Assembly (NCBI GenBank): GCA_003155275.1
Contig: PMCC01000020.1
Coordinates: 1,939-7,408, forward strand
Direction: 5' to 3'
Origin: Actinomycetota bacterium
Lineage (GTDB): Bacteria > Actinomycetota > Humimicrobiia > Humimicrobiales > Humimicrobiaceae
Length of the DNA: 5,470 nt
The translations under genes were made by a program, and so were the position numbers. Within the stretch, counting starts at the first letter, position 1. Each line of letters starts with the position of its first letter. Shown here piece by piece: positions 1 through 5,470 of the stretch. Below the pieces are notes generated by a model, which had not been told where the DNA came from, ran no database searches, and saw only the letters and a list, made by a program, of their open reading frames with translations.

Positions 1-348
1 ATTCCGATACTTGGCGTGTGTCTCGGCCATCAGTGTATTGCAGAAGTTTTTGGCGCCCATATAATAAACTCAGGGATTGTCGTTCATGGAAAGACATCTT
101 TGGTCTATCATGACTGCCTGACGATATTCAAGGGCATAGAAAATCCCTTTGAGGCAGCAAGGTACCATTCGCTTATAGTTGAAAATAATACGCTTTCAAA
201 CGACTTTGATATCTCAGCCTGGACAAAAGACGGGATAATAATGGGGATACGGCACAAAAAATACAATCTTGAAGGCGTACAGTTTCATCCTGAGTCATTT
301 CTTACAGCCAGCGGCTTAAAGATTATTAATAATTTCATAAAATCTTAA
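1..348 (+). CDS. pabA: Glutamine amidotransferase, PabA/TrpG type (3' part; 5' end outside window)
   Basis: This is the class I glutamine amidotransferase subunit that hydrolyses glutamine and passes ammonia to the chorismate-aminating partner, either aminodeoxychorismate synthase or anthranilate synthase. The frame is open from base 1, so the gene is cut by the window edge. About 115 codons remain, and roughly 70-80 N-terminal residues are missing compared with a normal 190-residue protein. The visible part holds the nucleophile elbow GVCLGHQ (Cys codon 19-21), the HGKTS motif, RYHSLIV, and the catalytic His and Glu in QFHPES (codons 286-288 and 292-294). All three triad residues are present, so this subunit looks functional. 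A GTG at 16 is inside the elbow and is not a real start. Sequence alone does not separate PabA from TrpG, and many bacteria use one protein for both. The pabB/pabC neighbours favour PabA. Confidence 0.9.
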   Translation: MPILGVCLGHQCIAEVFGAHIINSGIVVHGKTSLVYHDCLTIFKGIENPFEAARYHSLIVENNTLSNDFDISAWTKDGIIMGIRHKKYNLEGVQFHPESFLTASGLKIINNFIKS

Positions 349-502
349 AAAAAATATATATTTTAAAAAACAAAGCTGCTTGTAATGAAAATATCTCTGG
401 AAAATAAATATTCTGTTGAAGAAAATTTTCAATAGAAATAAATATACCTATAAGCATATTCTTTCTATAATTAAAAAGACATACTTATAAAATAAAAACA
501 AA
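349..502 (+). other. AT-rich gap between pabA and pabB
   Basis: This 154-base stretch has no credible gene. It contains an AT-only perfect palindrome (AAAATATATATTTT, 351-364), a small palindrome GAAAATTTTC (421-430) and a TATAAT hexamer at 466-471. No good -35 box lies at the usual distance upstream of the hexamer. No Shine-Dalgarno sequence is visible before the pabB ATG at 503, where the upstream bases are almost all A and T. The gap is unusually long for a pabA-pabB pair, whose genes are often adjacent or overlapping, so pabB may have had its own promoter. I see nothing decisive. Confidence 0.4.
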
Positions 503-1411
503 ATGTCTGGCAATAAGCAAAAAAAAGAAAATCAGGTTATAACTGCAATCGTACCTTTGGATAAGGGCTATGTTTTTGAGGATATTTTTTACACTTTAGC
601 CACAAAGGCAAAGACATATAAATATATTTCATTTCTCGACAGCAGCCTGGTTCCAAACAGATTTTCCACTTATTCTTATCTTGCATGGGAGCCGGAATTT
701 GTGTTAAAGAGCTCCGGAATTAAAAATGAGATTATGGATTTGCATTCAGTTGGAAAGGAAAAAGTTTGCAGCAATCCTCTTAAATTCCTTGAGAAAATAT
801 TGAAAAAAACTATTTTCAGTGATACAGGAAATATTTATTTTGATAATTTAAATACAAGCCCTGAATCGCAAGTCGGTAAAAAAACTGGTATAAGCAACGG
901 ACAAGGAGTCGGCCAAAAATCAGGCATAAACTGTGGGCAAGGCATTAGTTCAGGATCAGGCGTACTGCATAATCAAAGTGCCTGCCAAAAAGTTGTGGAT
1001 GATGCCGGCGAGGTTATCTCACCTGATTATAAGGGGGGATTTATGGGATATTTTTCCTATGACCTTAAAAATTATATTGAAAAGCTTCCTGCAAAGGCAA
1101 AAAAAGATCTAAAGGTGCCTGTATTTTATCTTTGCTATTATTTAAAGTTTTTAGCTTTTAACCATAAAAATGGCAGGTGTTATTTTATCAAGAACTACAG
1201 AAAACTGAATGATGGAGCAAATTGCCGTGTTTCTCTGGACCGCAGCTCTTATTGCAGGGATTTTTTCGATGATTACAAAAAGAAAATAGACGGTGATTAC
1301 AATAATAACATAAGCAGATATTATGATAGCAGTACAGGCGGAGCAGCCGGTTTAAAAACAAATAAGTTGTTGAAAAATATGCAAGGGTTTTTCATCTGGT
1401 TTCCACAGTAA
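503..1411 (+). CDS. pabB: Aminodeoxychorismate synthase component I, N-terminal part of a disrupted pabB
   Basis: This is the N-terminal piece of a TrpE/PabB-family protein, the subunit that aminates chorismate with ammonia from PabA. The ATG at 503 is the natural start because the family's N-terminal domain begins soon after it, although no ribosome binding site is evident. Visible family features are FLDSS (residues 44-48), the nearby STYSYLAWEP stretch, and YKGGFMGYFSYDL (176-188), which matches the conserved GG-x-x-GY-x-x-YD motif. Residues 127-162 are three degenerate 12-residue Gly/Gln/Ser repeats in a variable linker. The frame stays family-like until about LKTN near 1352-1363, then runs out of register into a short tail ending at 1411. 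The core chorismate-binding segment (PIKGT region and the KDRAENLMIVDL/RNDL region) is absent, so this piece should be inactive alone. PabB rather than TrpE is inferred from the neighbouring pabC, because the diagnostic PIKGT/PIAGT site is lost. Confidence 0.75.
   Translation: MSGNKQKKENQVITAIVPLDKGYVFEDIFYTLATKAKTYKYISFLDSSLVPNRFSTYSYLAWEPEFVLKSSGIKNEIMDLHSVGKEKVCSNPLKFLEKILKKTIFSDTGNIYFDNLNTSPESQVGKKTGISNGQGVGQKSGINCGQGISSGSGVLHNQSACQKVVDDAGEVISPDYKGGFMGYFSYDLKNYIEKLPAKAKKDLKVPVFYLCYYLKFLAFNHKNGRCYFIKNYRKLNDGANCRVSLDRSSYCRDFFDDYKKKIDGDYNNNISRYYDSSTGGAAGLKTNKLLKNMQGFFIWFPQ
881..988 (+). repeat. Three tandem degenerate 36-base repeats inside pabB
   Basis: Three consecutive 36-base units (881-916, 917-952, 953-988) encode the 12-residue units KTGISNGQGVGQ, KSGINCGQGISS and GSGVLHNQSACQ. 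Units 1 and 2 match at most positions (K-[TS]-G-I-[SN]-x-G-Q-G) and unit 3 has drifted. The unit is a multiple of three, so the frame is kept. They sit in the linker of the TrpE/PabB N-terminal domain, before the conserved GG-x-x-GY motif. Their origin by slippage or unequal crossing-over is inferred. Confidence 0.65.
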
Positions 1412-1419
1412 CAGGCCAG
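1346..1419 (+). other. Deletion and frameshift junction in pabB
   Basis: Upstream, the PabB reading is in the frame of the ATG at 503 and reaches a GLKTN-like segment (about 1349-1363) that resembles the linker just before the chorismate-binding domain. From 1366 the other frame reads VVEKYARVFHLVSTVTGQ, a clear match to the family motif V-E-K-Y-x-x-V-x-H-L-V-S. That motif normally lies well over 100 residues further along. The family segment carrying GDIYQVNL, the PIKGT site and the RNDL region cannot be found in any frame. Going from the first frame to the second requires a loss of 3n+1 bases, so one deletion near 1363-1369 explains both the missing core and the frame change. A stop (TAA, 1363-1365) lies just upstream in the second frame. 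I see no classical heptameric slippery site, and a -1 shift would still not restore the core. Confidence 0.7.
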
Positions 1420-1776
1420 ATGCAGGAAGGGTATGGCCATACCGATATCATAAAGGCAGCATTCCCTGGTGGGTCCATTACAGGAGCGCCAAAGATAAGA
1501 GCCATGGAAATAATCGACTCGCTTGAGCCTACAGCAAGGAATATATATACAGGCTCCATCGGTTATATAGGCTTGGATGGAACTATGGATTTAAATATTG
1601 CAATAAGGACATTTGTCATAAAGAATAAAAAATTCTATTATAATGTAGGGGGAGGAATAGTAGAGGACTCGATCCCTGAAAGTGAATATAGGGAAACACT
1701 GGATAAGGGTATGGCTTTAAAGGAAACACTGGAATTCTTTTCACAAAAAAATATGGATCTGTTGAAAGATAATTGA
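1420..1776 (+). CDS. pabB: Aminodeoxychorismate synthase component I, C-terminal part of a disrupted pabB
   Basis: This is the C-terminal end of the chorismate-binding domain shared by PabB, TrpE and isochorismate synthases. The family match is strong: FPGGSITGAPK, then IRAMEIIDSLEP, YTGSIGYIG, a D-L-N-I-A-I-R-T strand, and the closing GGGIVEDSIPESEY motif that contributes to chorismate and metal binding. The ATG at 1420 is only the first Met codon. Homology in this frame begins at 1366, so the ATG lies inside the domain, has no convincing ribosome binding site, and is unlikely to be a real start. Good conservation to the normal C-terminus suggests the disruption is recent, or that it is an assembly or sequencing artefact. 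With the upstream piece this makes one broken gene. The fragment lacks most of the active site and should not work alone. Confidence 0.72.
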   Translation: MQEGYGHTDIIKAAFPGGSITGAPKIRAMEIIDSLEPTARNIYTGSIGYIGLDGTMDLNIAIRTFVIKNKKFYYNVGGGIVEDSIPESEYRETLDKGMALKETLEFFSQKNMDLLKDN

Positions 1777-1801
1777 CAAGTCTCTTAAAAAAATATATTA
1801 A
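1773..1801 (+). promoter_or_regulatory. Candidate sigma-70-type promoter for pabC
   Basis: A perfect TTGACA (1773-1778) overlaps the pabB stop codon. It is followed by TATATT (1794-1799, 15-base spacer) or TATTAA (1796-1801, 17-base spacer). Transcription from here would give a leader of about 130 bases before the pabC ATG at 1940. In AT-rich DNA such matches can arise by chance, so this is only a candidate. Confidence 0.35.
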
Positions 1802-1939
1802 ATCTTTTGGGAGCTTGTGTTTAACAGCCAGCCAACCGGATATGGAGGGAAGAACTTACAATGCAGGGTACTCAATTTTAAAAAACATAATAAAAAATAT
1901 AAAGACAATAAAATAACATGGACAATACGTGGAAGTGAA
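1802..1939 (+). other. Leader/intergenic stretch before pabC
   Basis: About 140 bases separate the candidate promoter from the pabC start. The pabC frame stays open back to a GTG at 1817, but the translation of 1817-1939 is Lys/Asn-rich and does not resemble the class IV aminotransferase N-terminus, so it is treated as untranslated. Inside is a purine-rich GGAGGGA (1844-1850) ten bases before an ATG (1861) that opens a six-codon frame ending at TAA 1879-1881. I do not recognise a known riboswitch. Confidence 0.35.
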
Positions 1940-2806
1940 ATGAACGAATACATATTTATAAATAACATTTATACAGACTCAAAAAAAGCCCTGTTTCCAA
2001 TAAGCAGCGACTGCGGATTTGTATTCGGCGACGGTCTGTTTGAGACAATGAAGGCCCGCAATGGAAATATCCCTTCTTTTGACCTGCATCTTGACAGGCT
2101 TTTTTCTTCGATGCTCCAGTTGCGCTACAATACTGACTTTTTTACTTCTGAAAATATCAGGTCCGCCGTATTTAAGCTTCTCTTAAAGAATGACTTGCTT
2201 GGGACGGATGCATATATAAAGATAGTGGTGACCAGAAGCTCTTATGGGCACAAGCTTATATTCGACCCCAAATCCAAACCTGGCCTTATTATATTTGCAA
2301 AGAAGTTGATGGGGTACCCAGATGATTTTTATAAAACCGGCGTTAATGTTTTCACATGTTCAATAAAAAGAAATGCATTCGGGAATGATATTTACAGGCA
2401 TAAGCTTATAAATTACTTTGAAAATGTGTTGGCAAAAAATGAGGCCGCAGCAAATCAGGCACAGGAGGCGCTTTTTACGACAAGGGATAAAGTCGTGCTT
2501 GAAGGCGCCGCTTCAAACCTGTTTACAGTAAAGGGCGGAAAAGTTTTTACACCTCCTCTGACCCAGAATATTCTCCCCGGAATTACAAGGCAGCTGGTAA
2601 TTGATATTTGCCATAAAAACAAAATCAAGTTTGCTGAAAAAAGAATCCATTATTTTAATTTGCTTGAGGCAGATGAAGTATTTTTAACAAATTCGATAAT
2701 GGAAATTATGCCGGTAAAAAGGGTTGACAGCTATGCTGTCGGACTGGGCGCAGTCCCGGGACCGCTGACTGCCAAAATACACAAGTTATACCGTTCGATG
2801 TTTTAA
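1940..2806 (+). CDS. pabC: Class IV PLP aminotransferase-fold enzyme, probable 4-amino-4-deoxychorismate lyase
   Basis: This is a fold-type IV PLP enzyme of 288 residues, the usual length for the PabC/IlvE/D-amino-acid aminotransferase family. In the PABA pathway PabC removes pyruvate from aminodeoxychorismate to give p-aminobenzoate. The ATG at 1940 is chosen because GGAAG (1931-1935) lies just upstream and the family N-terminus (short strand, FINN) starts here. An in-frame GTG at 1817 would add 41 residues without homology. Motifs are CGFVFGDGLFET (residues 25-36), HKLINYFENVLA with the PLP Lys at 155, EALF then LEGAASNLF with the pyridine-contacting Glu 188, TPPLTQNILPGITR (204-217), and LTNSIMEIMPV (249-259). 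All expected PLP-binding elements are present. Lyase rather than branched-chain or D-amino-acid aminotransferase is inferred from the pabA-pabB context, since sequence separates these poorly. Confidence 0.8.
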   Translation: MNEYIFINNIYTDSKKALFPISSDCGFVFGDGLFETMKARNGNIPSFDLHLDRLFSSMLQLRYNTDFFTSENIRSAVFKLLLKNDLLGTDAYIKIVVTRSSYGHKLIFDPKSKPGLIIFAKKLMGYPDDFYKTGVNVFTCSIKRNAFGNDIYRHKLINYFENVLAKNEAAANQAQEALFTTRDKVVLEGAASNLFTVKGGKVFTPPLTQNILPGITRQLVIDICHKNKIKFAEKRIHYFNLLEADEVFLTNSIMEIMPVKRVDSYAVGLGAVPGPLTAKIHKLYRSMF

Positions 2807-2831
2807 TAATTACTTTTTTCCATACACTGAA

Positions 2832-2840
2832 AGAGAGGGA
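2832..2840 (+). promoter_or_regulatory. Ribosome binding site of the nitroreductase gene
   Basis: The purine-rich AGAGAGGGA lies five bases before the ATG at 2846 and decides between two nearby ATGs. The one at 2841 is out of frame and hits a stop after eight codons, while the one at 2846 opens the nitroreductase frame. Confidence 0.6.
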
Positions 2841-2845
2841 ATGCA

Positions 2846-3385
2846 ATGCGTAAATTTAATAACCTGATGGAGATAATCACTCATAGAAGAAGTGTAAGGT
2901 CATATATTGACAAAGAGGTAGAGCCGGAAAAAATTGAGTACCTGCTCGATGCTTTCAGGAAAGCGCCTTCCGCTAAAAATCTGCAGCCCTGGAAACTTAT
3001 AATTATCAAGGACAAGAATAAGAAGGCTGACCTTTCCATTGCCTGCAATAACCAGTCTTTTATTGCCGAAGCTCCGCTTATAGTTGCAGTGTGCGCCAAT
3101 GAGGAAGAATCATATCACAATATGGGCGGTTATATGAATAGCTTTCCTATTGATATTGCAATAGCCCTGGAGCACCTTATGCTTGCTGCTGTTGAAATGG
3201 GATTGGGTACATGCTGGATTGGAGCATTCAAAGAAAATCTGGTAAAGGGAATCCTGGGCGTGCCTGAAAACATCAGAGTTGTTGCACTTACCCCGATAGG
3301 CTATCCCGGCACAAATGCCGAAACACCTGAGAGGGGAAGAAAGTCCATTTCAGAAATTGTCTGTTATGAAAAATATTGCGATTAG
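2846..3385 (+). CDS. Nitroreductase-family FMN-binding protein
   Basis: This is a 179-residue member of the nitroreductase (NfsB/NOX-like) superfamily, which are FMN-dependent, usually dimeric, cytosolic NAD(P)H oxidoreductases. Visible hallmarks are the N-terminal RRSVRSY (residues 14-20), whose Arg residues typically contact the FMN phosphate, then KAPSAKNLQPWKLIII (39-54) with the S-x-x-N-x-Q-P-W core. GLGTCWIGAF (119-128) and the C-terminal TPIGYP (149-154) are also present, followed by an R-x-R-K-S-x-x-E-I-V ending. The size is that of the short, single-domain clostridial/archaeal type. The gene begins 39 bases after pabC with a good ribosome binding site, so co-transcription is likely. 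The substrate cannot be read from sequence, and no folate-related role is established for this family. It may be a general flavin reductase that happens to lie here. Confidence 0.88.
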   Translation: MRKFNNLMEIITHRRSVRSYIDKEVEPEKIEYLLDAFRKAPSAKNLQPWKLIIIKDKNKKADLSIACNNQSFIAEAPLIVAVCANEEESYHNMGGYMNSFPIDIAIALEHLMLAAVEMGLGTCWIGAFKENLVKGILGVPENIRVVALTPIGYPGTNAETPERGRKSISEIVCYEKYCD

Positions 3386-3395
3386 TTTTTCACAT

Positions 3396-3448
3396 ACTGG
3401 AGTAATTTTATGTATATATAAGAATACATAATGCCAGTCTGATTTTTT
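3396..3448 (+). terminator. Candidate intrinsic terminator after the nitroreductase gene
   Basis: A nested inverted repeat is present. An outer ACTGG (3396-3400) pairs with CCAGT (3434-3438). An inner perfect 8-base stem TTATGTAT (3408-3415) pairs with ATACATAA (3424-3431) around an eight-base loop. Six T residues (3443-3448) follow four bases after the outer stem. The inner stem is AT-rich and the outer one is offset by an asymmetric internal loop, so stability is modest. Its position between the nitroreductase stop and the next transcription unit fits a terminator. Confidence 0.45.
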
Positions 3449-3533
3449 ATGTAAAACCTTTTTCTAAAATATTTTTTTAAAATAATTTTCCCAGAAAAAA
3501 TTTCTATTTTGTTTCTTTTTAGAATCCCTGAAG
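3449..3533 (+). other. T-rich intergenic stretch
   Basis: This strongly AT-biased sequence, with several T and A runs between the candidate terminator and the TATAAT box of the next gene, shows no open frame of note. A weak TTGTTT (3509-3514) is the only -35-like hexamer, 19 bases from the TATAAT. Confidence 0.3.
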
Positions 3534-3548
3534 TATAATAAGTAAATT
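3534..3548 (+). promoter_or_regulatory. TATAAT box immediately upstream of the fusion gene; possible leaderless start
   Basis: A perfect TATAAT (3534-3539) ends nine bases before the ATG at 3549. Transcription normally begins about seven bases after the -10 box, which would leave an RNA with only one to three bases before the start codon. No Shine-Dalgarno sequence lies between them, unlike the pabC and nitroreductase starts. The -35 region is poor. Leaderless translation is inferred, not shown. Confidence 0.4.
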
Positions 3549-5470
3549 ATGCATGTAATTGCCACCCATGTAAGTTCTGACTTTGATTCTTTTGCCGGCA
3601 TGATAGCAGCAAAGAAAATCTATCCTGAAGCCGAGATATTAATGCCAAGCTCTATAAATTCAAACGTAAGAAGATTTATTGCTTTGCACGAGGATGGGCT
3701 TCCGCCATTAAAAGACCCTGATGATATAGATATAAAATCTATAAGCAGAATAATCATGATTGATACAAAAATCCCTTCCAGGCTTGGGCTGCTTAAAAAT
3801 ATTGCAGACAGCAGAAAAGCGCAGATAATAATATTTGACCATCACCGGAAATCTCATGAAGATATAGATTATGGAGAAGATTTTACAAGATACTGTGGCG
3901 CCACAACAACAATACTTGTCAATATTATAAAAAAAAGAAAAATCCAGATAACTCCCCTGGAGGCAACTCTTTTTTCACTGGGCATTTATGAAGATACCGG
4001 TTCTTTTACATATCCCGGCACTGTAGACAAAGATCTGGAGGCAGCTTTATTTTTAAAAAAACAGGGGGCAAACAGCTGTGTTATTTCCAGGTTTTTAAAT
4101 CTTTCACTCACTGTTGAACAGCACAGGCTTCTTGAACAATTGATAACTAACTTAAGAAAAATCATTATCCATGAAAAGGAATTAATTATTTCCAGCGCTG
4201 TAACAGAAAGATTTGTAGAGGGACTGTCCGTGCTGACGCGCAAGCTCGGACAAGTTGAAGATGTCAGTGTCATATTTTGCTGGGTTAAGATGAAAGACAA
4301 GATATATGTTGCTGCACGAAGTGAAGACACTGGGATAGATGTTTCAAAAGTACTTGAAGTGATTGGAGGAGGTGGCCATTCCCAGGCATCATCTGCAGTT
4401 ATAAAGGGTATGGAATTTATAGAAATAGAGCAGAAAATACTTACTGCCCTGGATAAAAACATTAAAAAGCCTGTACTTGCAAAAGATATTATGTCTTATC
4501 CTGTCAAATTTGTAAGTGAAGATGAAAGTATTGCCAGCGTAAATGAGCTTCTTAAAAAATACGGGCACAGCGGTATTCCTATTGTTGATTCAAACTGCAG
4601 GCTCGCCGGAATTATCACCAGGAAAGATATTGACAAAGCAATAAAGCACGGCCTGTCACATGCGCCTGTAAAAGGGTTTAAATCCAGCAGTATTGTGACT
4701 GCTGGTCCCGGTGCGACTATAGGGGACATACAGGATATGATGACTGAAAATGGAATTGGCCGGGTGCCTGTTGTGTCAAAAGGAGAAATCATTGGAATTG
4801 TGACAAGAAAAGATGTACTGCGATTTCTTCACGGCAGGAATTATTTAAAATATCCTGAAAAATACAGGAAAGGTATTAACTATAATTTTACTACTGTACA
4901 ATTGAAAGAAAGGCTTTACAGCCTTTTTCCTGAAAGTATAACCCTAATACTTGAAACAGTGTCGGCTGTTGCAAGGGAAATGAAGGTAAAAGCTTATCTT
5001 GTAGGTGGAGTGGTGCGTGATTTGCTGCTAGGTGTTCCAAATCTTGATATCGATATTGTAGTAGAGGGAGACGGGATACTGCTGGCAAAAAATCTGTCAG
5101 GTATATTTGCTGCAAGAGTCGAAAGCCATGAAAAGTTCAAAACTGCAATTATTGTCCTTGAAAACGGCAAGCGCATAGATGTCGCATCTTCCAGAGTCGA
5201 GTATTATGAAAGACCCGCAGCACTTCCGAATGTTGAGCCGGGCAGTATAAGGCAGGATCTTGCAAGAAGGGATTTTACCATAAATACTTTGGCGCTTTCA
5301 TTGAACAAAAAAAACTTTGGCGAAATAATGGATTTTTTTGGAGGACGAAAAGACCTTGCTGCAAAGAGATTAAAAGTATTGCATAAAATGAGTTTTATTG
5401 AGGACCCAACGAGGATTTTCAGGGCCGTTAGATTTGAACAAAGGCTAAAGTTTAAGATGGATCATCAAAC
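3549..5470 (+). CDS. DHH phosphoesterase - CBS - CBS - poly(A) polymerase/CCA-adding enzyme fusion (3' end outside window)
   Basis: One uninterrupted frame of 640 codons runs off the window. The ATG at 3549 is the start because an in-frame TAA lies at 3543-3545 and the DHH motif begins at residue 6. The DHH domain (1 to about 175) has HVSSDFDS (His7, Asp11, Asp13), MIDT (Asp72), DHH (97-99) and GIYEDTG (145-151), so all expected metal ligands are present. The DHHA1 domain carries GGGGH (273-277). Two CBS domains follow (about 309-366 and 370-428), with GIPIVD, GIITRKD and GIVTRKD signatures. The nucleotidyltransferase head begins near 480 with LVGGVVRDLLLG, the catalytic pair Asp500/Asp502 in LDIDIVV, RRDFTINTLA (573-582) and EDPTRIFRAVRF (618-629). 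Full-length members are about 850-900 residues, so the tRNA-binding C-terminus is missing here. The head adds nucleotides to tRNA 3' ends, but CCA, CC-only or A-only addition cannot be decided. The DHH part resembles RecJ/NrnA-type phosphodiesterases, and CBS pairs usually bind adenosyl ligands. The weak start region suggests its own transcription unit. Confidence 0.9.
   Translation, partial: MHVIATHVSSDFDSFAGMIAAKKIYPEAEILMPSSINSNVRRFIALHEDGLPPLKDPDDIDIKSISRIIMIDTKIPSRLGLLKNIADSRKAQIIIFDHHRKSHEDIDYGEDFTRYCGATTTILVNIIKKRKIQITPLEATLFSLGIYEDTGSFTYPGTVDKDLEAALFLKKQGANSCVISRFLNLSLTVEQHRLLEQLITNLRKIIIHEKELIISSAVTERFVEGLSVLTRKLGQVEDVSVIFCWVKMKDKIYVAARSEDTGIDVSKVLEVIGGGGHSQASSAVIKGMEFIEIEQKILTALDKNIKKPVLAKDIMSYPVKFVSEDESIASVNELLKKYGHSGIPIVDSNCRLAGIITRKDIDKAIKHGLSHAPVKGFKSSSIVTAGPGATIGDIQDMMTENGIGRVPVVSKGEIIGIVTRKDVLRFLHGRNYLKYPEKYRKGINYNFTTVQLKERLYSLFPESITLILETVSAVAREMKVKAYLVGGVVRDLLLGVPNLDIDIVVEGDGILLAKNLSGIFAARVESHEKFKTAIIVLENGKRIDVASSRVEYYERPAALPNVEPGSIRQDLARRDFTINTLALSLNKKNFGEIMDFFGGRKDLAAKRLKVLHKMSFIEDPTRIFRAVRFEQRLKFKMDHQ

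Noticed and set aside
351..364. AT-only palindrome after pabA as a terminator
   Set aside because: It has no G/C pairs and no loop, so a stable hairpin is unlikely. It is expected in such AT-rich sequence.
385..435. Sixteen-codon open frame between pabA and pabB
   Set aside because: It has no ribosome binding site, its composition matches the AT-rich gap, and frames of this length are expected by chance.
1360..1411. Programmed -1 frameshift joining the two pabB pieces
   Set aside because: No standard X-XXY-YYZ slippery heptamer fits the frame in the overlap, and the joined protein would still lack the active-site core.
1817..1939. N-terminal extension of pabC from the GTG at 1817
   Set aside because: The 41 added residues do not resemble the family, while the ATG at 1940 has a ribosome binding site and gives the normal protein length.
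2881..3099. Minus-strand open frame opposite the nitroreductase gene
   Set aside because: The + strand frame has clear FMN-binding motifs throughout. The opposite frame is its shadow.
3986..4462. Minus-strand open frame of 158 codons opposite the DHHA1/CBS region
   Set aside because: The + strand encodes continuous DHH, DHHA1 and CBS motifs. The minus-strand translation is Ser/Thr-rich with no recognisable motif.
4496..5176. Three further minus-strand open frames (4496-4792, 4891-5115, 4994-5176)
   Set aside because: All overlap the CBS and nucleotidyltransferase motifs of the + strand gene, and two of them overlap each other.

Overview
The window comes from an AT-rich bacterial genome. Long A/T runs, AAA/ATA-rich codon use and short AT-only intergenic stretches point to a low-GC, probably anaerobic bacterium. 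I cannot assign a phylum from the sequence. All recognisable genes lie on the + strand. I see no tRNA, rRNA, CRISPR array, insertion sequence or attachment site.

Region 1 (1-2806) is a p-aminobenzoate (PABA, folate precursor) block. It holds the 3' end of a glutamine amidotransferase (pabA-type, 1-348), a disrupted aminodeoxychorismate synthase component I (pabB, two pieces at 503-1411 and 1420-1776), and a class IV PLP enzyme that is probably aminodeoxychorismate lyase (pabC, 1940-2806). In a working pathway PabA supplies ammonia to PabB, which aminates chorismate, and PabC releases pyruvate to give PABA. Here pabB has an almost complete N-terminal domain and a well-conserved C-terminal end. 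The middle of the chorismate-binding domain is absent and the reading frame changes at the junction, which one deletion of 3n+1 bases would explain. It is therefore a recent pseudogene or an assembly error.

Region 2 (2807-3548) holds a small nitroreductase-family flavoprotein, 39 bases after pabC and probably co-transcribed with it. An AT-rich gap of about 160 bases follows, with a nested hairpin plus T-run (likely terminator) and a TATAAT box close to the next start codon.

Region 3 (3549 to the window end) is one long open frame with no stop: a DHH/DHHA1 phosphoesterase, two CBS domains and a poly(A) polymerase/CCA-adding nucleotidyltransferase head in one chain, cut off by the window edge. 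The visible catalytic motifs of both enzyme modules are intact. This architecture is a known family of large tRNA nucleotidyltransferase-like proteins. The roles of its DHH and CBS parts are poorly explained.

I found no convincing new multi-gene system. The points most worth checking are the broken pabB, its 36-base tandem repeats, the possible leaderless start of the fusion gene, and the unexplained leader before pabC.
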